A stretch of 64,000 bases of DNA from Pseudophaeomoniella oleicola. Taxonomy: Eukaryota; Ascomycota; Eurotiomycetes; Phaeomoniellales; Phaeomoniellaceae. The translations under genes and the position numbers were made by a program. The stretch spans positions 1 through 64,000 of the forward strand of contig QWDQ01000075.1 in NCBI GenBank assembly GCA_003868215.1. The letters are read 5' to 3'. Below the pieces are notes generated by a model, which worked only from the letters and a program-made list of their open reading frames with translations, had not been told where the DNA came from and ran no database searches. Shown in pieces: positions 58,396 through 64,000 of the stretch. The first letter of the stretch is position 1; each line of letters begins with the position of its first letter.

Positions 58396-59112
58396 ATCTC
58401 AAGACCTTATCCCACGAAGGGTCGGTGCTCTCGCCGAGATGGTCTTCTATCTTGATAGCTTATAAGATGCTCGCTTCAACGATTCCAGAAATAGGTCACG
58501 CTCTTCACGGTGGTAGTGCTTCAGAGACACGCATCGCACTCAGAATTCTGTCACGTCGAGATCGGGAAGGTGAGACGATACTTGTTATATTGCAGAAGAG
58601 AGATGGACCACTGAATAGCTCAGACCATTGATTGACACTAATGAAGATGAAGGTGAAGATGAAGGTGAAGATGAAGGTGAAGATGATGATGAAGATGATG
58701 ATGATGGAGATGAAAAACGAATCCCCACTGTACAGCTGAGTTGCACGGTTCCCACAAGAAATGCCTAACGCAACCTCCAAGTTCCGCTTGCTAACAAATT
58801 TATTACGACCATCATCATTTTTTCACCGATTGGTCCCCCTGTTCCTGCTCTTTCGATCCGTTGCGTGCCGTTCCCAGTTGGCATTCGACACGAACCCCAG
58901 CAGCTTCATATCGATGTTATCTTGTACTTTACTTCGTCTCATCTAGTCTGTCCACGTCTTTCTCTGTCTATATCTTTTCAGACTTATGGCAGAGTAATTG
59001 GGCGTATGCCCTGATTTTTCTTTTTCTTTTGGTGGTTCATTGGGTCGAACGAAATCTACGTTGATATAGACCGTGGGAAGTCATATAGTCCGATTTCTAT
59101 CCGACCTTCACG
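58396..59112. other. Intergenic, GH32 gene to MATE gene
   Basis: Contains the GH32 3' flank, a 12-base minisatellite (unit GATGAAGGTGAA) at 58643-58706, and the promoter and leader of the MATE gene. No gene recognised. Confidence 0.6.
58643..58706. repeat. GATGAAGGTGAA minisatellite
   Basis: About three exact 12-base units followed by degraded GATGAT units. It lies in non-coding DNA, although the unit length divisible by three makes it look coding on both strands. Confidence 0.85.
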
Positions 59113-60675
59113 ATGGCAACGGCTGCTTCTCAGATATCAGAGACGACTGCCCTCCTTCCTGGCCGAAGGGCTAGTCTTTCACGCTTCAGCACGCGGTCAG
59201 AGAGTGGAGTCGCTGGTCTCGAAGCAGCCCTGAGGGCTCCAGACCGAGACGCAACAACATGGCGACGGGAGGCTACCCTGTTGACGAGATACTCGTGGCC
59301 CCTGATTCTGACGTACGCTCTGCAGTATTCTTTCAGTCTGACTGCGGTCCTGGTGATTGGACATTTGGGCACTAAGGAGCTGGGCGCTATTTCTCTTACT
59401 ACGTAAGTCGACAAACCCCCTCATGTTTGACCACAGTGTGGAAAGACAGGGACAGACCATGTGCTGACGAGATCTAGTATGACGGCCAATATCACCGGTC
59501 TGAGCGTGTACGAAGGCCTAGCTACGAGTCTCGATACGCTCTGTGCTCAAGCCTATGGTTCCGGACGAAAGGAAGTCGTCGGTCTTCATCTTCAGCGCAT
59601 GGTACTCTTTCTCTGGCTCGTTTCCGTCCTCATCATGGCACTCTGGTTCTCGGCCCACTGGTTCCTGCCATACATCGTCCCCGAACGGGAGGTGGCTCTG
59701 CTCGCTGCACGCGGTCTTCGGTACTGGATGATCGGAGCTCCCGGTTTCGCCACCTTCGAGGCCGGGAAACGGTTCACCCAGGCCCAGGGCCTATTCAACG
59801 CGAGCTTCTACGTCCTCCTCATCGTCGCGCCGTTCAACGCCCTTCTCTGCTACATCCTCGTCTTCCGCCTCCACCTCGGCTTCGAGGGCGCCATCCTCGG
59901 GCTCTCCATCTCTAACAACCTCCTTCCGGTCCTGCTCCTCTTCTACGTGCTCGTCATCAACCGTTCCTCGCTCCAATGCTGGCCCGGATTCACCCGCGCA
60001 GCCTTCCACCACTGGGGCCCCATGCTCAAGCTCTCTCTCCCGGGCGTCCTGATGGTGGAATCTGAATGGCTCGCGTTCGACATCCTGACCTTTGCCAGCT
60101 CGTTCATCAGCGCCGACGCTCTCGCCGCCCAATCCGTGCTCATGACGACCTCAAACCTGATCTACAACATCCCCTTCCCCGTCTCCGTCGCCGTCAGCAC
60201 ACGCATCGGCAACCTAATCGGCCGCTCCGCCCTCTCCGCCACCCGCACCGCCTTATTCACCCACCTCACCATCTTCACGCTCCTCGGCCTCCTCGACCTC
60301 ATCCTCCTCCTCTTACTCCGCCACACTCTCCCCCTCGCCTTCACCTCCGACCCGGCCGTAATCACACTCGTCGCCTCCGTCATGCCCATCGTCGCCGCCT
60401 TCCAACTCTTCGACTCAACCACCTCGCTCGCCAACGGCGTGCTGCGCGGCCTCGGTCGCCAATCCGTCGGCGGCGCCGCCAACCTCGCCGTCTACTACGT
60501 CTTCTGTCTCCCCTGCGCTCTTTTCCTCGCGTTCGGGTCCCCCCGCCTCGGTCTCTGGGGTCTTTGGATCGGTCCCGCGTGCGGGCTCGCGCTGTTGAGT
60601 TTGTTCGAGGGGTTGTATATTTTACGGTGTGATTGGAAAAAATGCGTCGATGATGCGAAGGGGAGGGAGGAGTGA
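59113..60675 (+). CDS. MATE-family multidrug efflux transporter (495 aa, 2 exons)
   Basis: Exons: 59113-59402 and 59478-60675. The join gives GAISLTTMTANITGLSVYEG, the second helix of the family. After a Ser-rich cytosolic head of about 50 residues, about 12 membrane helices are visible. Signatures include GLATSLDTLCAQAYGSG in the N-lobe, FEAGKRFTQAQGLFNASFYV, the cytosolic-gate region IPFPVSVAVSTRIGNLIG, and NGVLRGLGRQSVGGAANL in the C-lobe. Fungal MATE proteins (yeast Erc1 type) export drugs or metabolites by proton antiport at the vacuole or plasma membrane. Exon 2 is unusually C-rich at third codon positions compared with the neighbours, which creates long false frames on both strands at 59790-60730. 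The protein ends in a Lys/Asp/Glu tail. The substrate cannot be inferred. Confidence 0.94.
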
Positions 60676-61339
60676 AGTGAGTGAAGTGAGTGAGTAATGT
60701 GGATGGATGGAAGGAAGGAAGGAAGAACACCATGTATCATCATTGATGTGATTCGAGTCCCAATCAAACGGGCTGTAAATAGGATAACTTAGATAGATTA
60801 AAATCAAGGTAGATAGATAGATTTTTTGTACAAACAATTTAAAAAATTCAAAATAGAATATGAATATGAATCTTACAACAGACGGGGTTTAATACTTACC
60901 TTTTCTTACTTACACCAAGTATTACCTGACTTAAGTACTTCTCTCTCTCTCTCTCTGATCTCTGATCTCTCTCTTGACTTACAATATATATACTCAATCC
61001 CTTACTTAATTATTTCCAATTCAGGGAATCAAATATAATTACATACCATAATCAGGTATTCATTCACCATAATCTGAAATATATATTCAGCTCTAAAGAA
61101 AAAATTCTTACTTCTTTCTTCTTCATCATCATCATCTTTATATTGACCAATCAACTTTTTTTCCTTCATTTCTACTAATTTAAAATGTTATGTATATATG
61201 TATCAATATATGGTTCATTTTTTCCCCCCCTCCAATTTTTTTCCCTTCACGTGTTGGGATGGAAATCGCTTCGAGTATTCATCATCATCATCGTCATGGT
61301 TCGCCACCCATCGCCATGGCTGTTGCCGTCGCGTGTTCC
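60676..61339. other. Intergenic between convergent MATE and VPS53 genes
   Basis: 3' flanks of both genes. AT-rich with simple repeats: GTGA/GGAAG near 60676-60725, AGATAGATAGATAG near 60812-60825, (CT)n at about 60940-60975 and (CAT)n at about 61122-61137. No gene seen. Confidence 0.6.
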
Positions 61340-64000
61340 TCACCTCGCTTCATCTGCTCCTCCGCCTTTTCCAAACCGGCCGCTGAGACTACCTAGATCC
61401 CTCCTGAAGAATTTGCCAATGTTTTTCAGATTCTCGTTTAGCTTCGCTCCGGCGTCGACTCCGGAACCGGGGTGGCCGTCGATACCACCGGTTGAAGACA
61501 AGGGGGGTGGTGGGCTCAGGGCGCCGTCTCTTGGTATACCGATACCGCCGAGATGGGGACTGGAGAAACGGTCCATAATGGCGTTGCCTAGACCGGAGGG
61601 ATCGAATTTCCCCATGGTTCCGGGTAGATTGGCCGTGCTAAGACTGGCGGCTGCAGTCGTGCTGAGGACACCCAGGTTTTGCATCGCGGACGTAGCGGCT
61701 GCGCTGCCGGCTGTGGGACCGGAGGTAGAGGACGTAGTGGAGATGGAAGTAGACAGGGGTGTAAGTAGAGAAGACCTATCGACTAGACTATTTTTGTATC
61801 GGTCGCTTAATTTGTGCATTTGGAAGAGTTCGAGCAGGTGGGATTGTTCCTGTTTGGCTCGAATTCCTTTTATATCGAGGATTTTCCGGAAGTTGATATC
61901 TGAAAGATCGGCAATGTGTATCAAATAAGCCTGTATAAGGGCCTCTGGGGGTGACGGCCGCACTTGAAGTGTCTTTAACAAGGGCTCGATTTTGCCAAAT
62001 GCCGAAGTCACACGCTTGGTATACGTGGAAGGAGGCTCGGTGGACAGAATGCGAAGAAGTGTTTGTCGGATCGAATGCAGATCAAGAAGCATCTAGACAT
62101 CGTCAGCTGTTGAATAGGGGTACAAGATGGGCGAAAACCTACCTGTTCAGCTCCAACTTCGGACACCGGCCGGCATTGGATGACATTCGTGAGATACGCA
62201 CTTGCTAGCAGTTCAACAAGATTATCAGCGAACGCTCTGGCGTACTGGGGCTTGTGAAGCATTTCCAGAATTTCACTCGAGCGATCCTTCAACCGCCTCT
62301 GCATATCGCTAACAAATGAGCTTTGGTCGAGCACATTTTCCATCTTAGACCAATTGAGATTACGCATTTCACGCCAGCATGGTTCCAGGTCGACTTCAAA
62401 ACGTCGGACGAGACCTCGAACTGCAGCACTAGCAATGCCCATGAATGCGTCTGCTTGGCTTTGCAGATCGATAGAGGGCTTCAGATGTTCTTCAATCCGA
62501 CTGCGAATCTTGTCTTCCAGTGCAATGCAGGTATTGTAACAATAGTCCGCCGTGTTCAAAACAAGAACAATATCCTCTATGGACGGCACACGTGAAGGTG
62601 TAGCACCAGTAGGCCTCTCCGAGACGTAGAATAGGAGCACCTGTTGAGCATACTGATCGAGATATTTGCCAAAAACCCGGCATAAATCGGACAAGGGCTG
62701 TCCTGTAGACAACTTAGAGCATTGCGCCAAAGCATGCCGATAGAAGTTAAATAGCTCGCTGGCTGAGGATATGACACCCTGCGAATTGAATTCCTCTTCT
62801 GGAGGTTTTGGAGGTTGCTGTCGATATTTCGGTATCATGCCGCTCAACTGTCGGTCTTGAGATTCCACCCACACGCTCAGATATGGCTCAAATGCATCTG
62901 AAATAGTAAGAGAGAATGGGGAAGCTTCACTGGAAGCTACAGTGTCAATAGATGCTCGTGAAGTATTGGCAAATCGCCTTTCCAAGCTGTGTTCGAAATC
63001 CAATGTTTCCTGCAGGCACGATAACAAAAGGTTCACGTCCAAAGTCTGTCCACTTCTCATCGTCCTTGACAGTATACCCTTGTAATCCTCTTTCGTGCCT
63101 TCGCAAAAGATGTTTGCCAGCACCTCGTTGACACGCCAGTGGGATGGAAACAGCGCAGCATGTTCTTCTTCGTATGTTTTAAGCATCCGCTTAAACCATG
63201 AATATCGCCGGGAGATGTTGTCAAGTGATCCGGCTTCCTCATTCCCCCTAAAAACTTGCCTGTATTCACGCAACTGAGTGTTGCAATACCAAGTAACCAG
63301 TCGAGACCGGGCATTGTCTCCTAGAGCGTCCATGACAAGGCACCCCTCTGCAAGCACTGCTCGTCTCTGACCGATCTCGCCTTTCGCAAATGTTATTTCA
63401 AAATCCTCGCAAACCTGTTCCAGGAGCTCGCGCTGTAAATCTGCGACATTCTTTCCGAGTGTCGCGATCTGATCAATGGAGCGATATGATTTAAAGTGCG
63501 CCATAAGCTGTATAACAGCTTGCAACAGGTGTGCGCAATCTCGGTATTGTCTCGTCTTACTCAGGGCGCGTAGTTGCTCATAAGCAGTAGTGAGCATTTG
63601 TAACCGCTTTAATGCCGTCATGGATAGGGTGAGATTCTTCTTAGTATTGTCCAGCTGTTTGATGTCGGCAGTCATCTCTGTAATATTTCGCTCGGTCTGC
63701 AGAGCTCGCTCGCGGATGCCATCGATGCGCTTGAAGAGACCTTCCAGCTCAGCTTTGGAGGATTGTATCCTCTCGACAGCTTCAAGGTCGGACGCAGCTT
63801 GTTCGTCCTCCAACGCATCGATCTCGTCATCGAGGTCATCTTGATATGCTTGCAAAGCTTCAAACGTTCGACCCACAGAAGAAAGGGTGGAAGGGTGGGA
63901 AAATACAGAATTCAGGTGTGTAACTGGATCATAGTCGGCTAAGAATTGTCAACGAGGTTCCTAGGGGCGTCGCTGTGAGAACAGTACCTGCATCAAGAGA
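61340..64000 (-). CDS. VPS53: Vps53, GARP tethering complex subunit (partial, runs off right edge)
   Basis: Transcribed leftwards; the start lies beyond the window. Exons present: 63988-64000 (13 bases), 62143-63938, 61340-62092, with introns of 49 and 50 bases, giving 853 residues plus stop. The visible N-terminal part SLDAADYDPVTHLNSVFSHP then STLSSVGRTFEALQAYQDDL is the hallmark start of Vps53. It continues into a long coiled coil (ERNITEMTADIKQLDNTKKN) and the alpha-helical rod of CATCHR tethers (LRALSKTRQYRDCAHLLQAV, SLDNISRRYSWFKRMLKTYE). The C-terminal exon holds AFGKIEPLLKTLQVRPSPPE and a Ser/Gly/Pro-rich tail ending GGGADEAR. Vps53 with Vps51/52/54 forms GARP, which tethers endosome-derived vesicles at the trans-Golgi. 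Only a few N-terminal residues should be missing. Confidence 0.95.

Noticed and set aside
58505-58780. Minus-strand frame with Phe/Ile repeats
   Set aside because: Created by the GATGAAGGTGAA minisatellite, not a membrane protein.
59791-60733. Several long frames on both strands over the MATE exon
   Set aside because: Products of the C-rich third positions; compositions such as RRRRR and PHPHP are not natural proteins.

Overview
The window is nuclear DNA of a filamentous ascomycete (Pezizomycotina). Genes are single transcription units on both strands with short introns of about 45-210 bases (GTAAGT/GTATGT-type donors). The conserved proteins are fungal-type: SNT2, an LSD1 homologue with a C-terminal HMG box, VPS8, VPS53, a Zn2Cys6 regulator and a URE2-like GST. 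I cannot place it to class with confidence. The left edge starts with 75 G residues, which looks like an assembly or sequencing artefact. VPS53 runs off the right edge.

Layout. 1-4.3 kb: a small zinc-ribbon protein, then a gene-poor stretch. 4.3-6.1 kb: a five-exon RRM protein with an acidic tail, followed by a dense microsatellite field and a 5.7-kb gene-poor block. 11.8-13.0 kb: an AT-hook nuclear protein. 14.4-17.8 kb: a large DCAF6/8-like WD40 protein. 18.5-19.7 kb: a 6-phosphogluconate-dehydrogenase-like protein. 20.9-21.7 kb: ribosomal protein S13. 22.7-24.5 kb (-): a secreted GH16 glucanase. 26.5-31.3 kb (-): VPS8 (CORVET). 31.8-37.1 kb (-): SNT2. 39.6-42.4 kb: a HELQ/Mus301-type helicase. 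44.0-44.9 kb: a WrbA-type flavodoxin quinone reductase. 46.3-49.5 kb: the LSD1-like amine oxidase. 49.5-59 kb is the accessory part: an AT-rich RIP-like island, a truncated DUF3405 gene, a Zn2Cys6 regulator, a URE2-like GST, a helix-hairpin-helix-like orphan and a secreted GH32 invertase/inulinase. 59.1-60.7 kb: a MATE transporter. 61.3-64 kb (-): VPS53 (GARP).

Most of the window is ordinary housekeeping sequence: chromatin (SNT2, LSD1, AT-hook protein), vesicle tethering (VPS8, VPS53), translation (S13) and repair (HELQ), with secreted carbohydrate-active enzymes and detoxification genes between them. The most unusual signal is at the flavodoxin gene. Its stop is TGA followed directly by CTA, the known fungal and animal readthrough context. 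The same frame then stays open for 65 more codons and ends in a CaaX prenylation box (CVIL), suggesting one gene makes a soluble and a membrane-anchored quinone reductase. The second theme is a recurring palindrome, TACTACGTAGTA and close variants, found about a dozen times and only between genes. No tRNA, rRNA, CRISPR array or intact mobile element was recognised.
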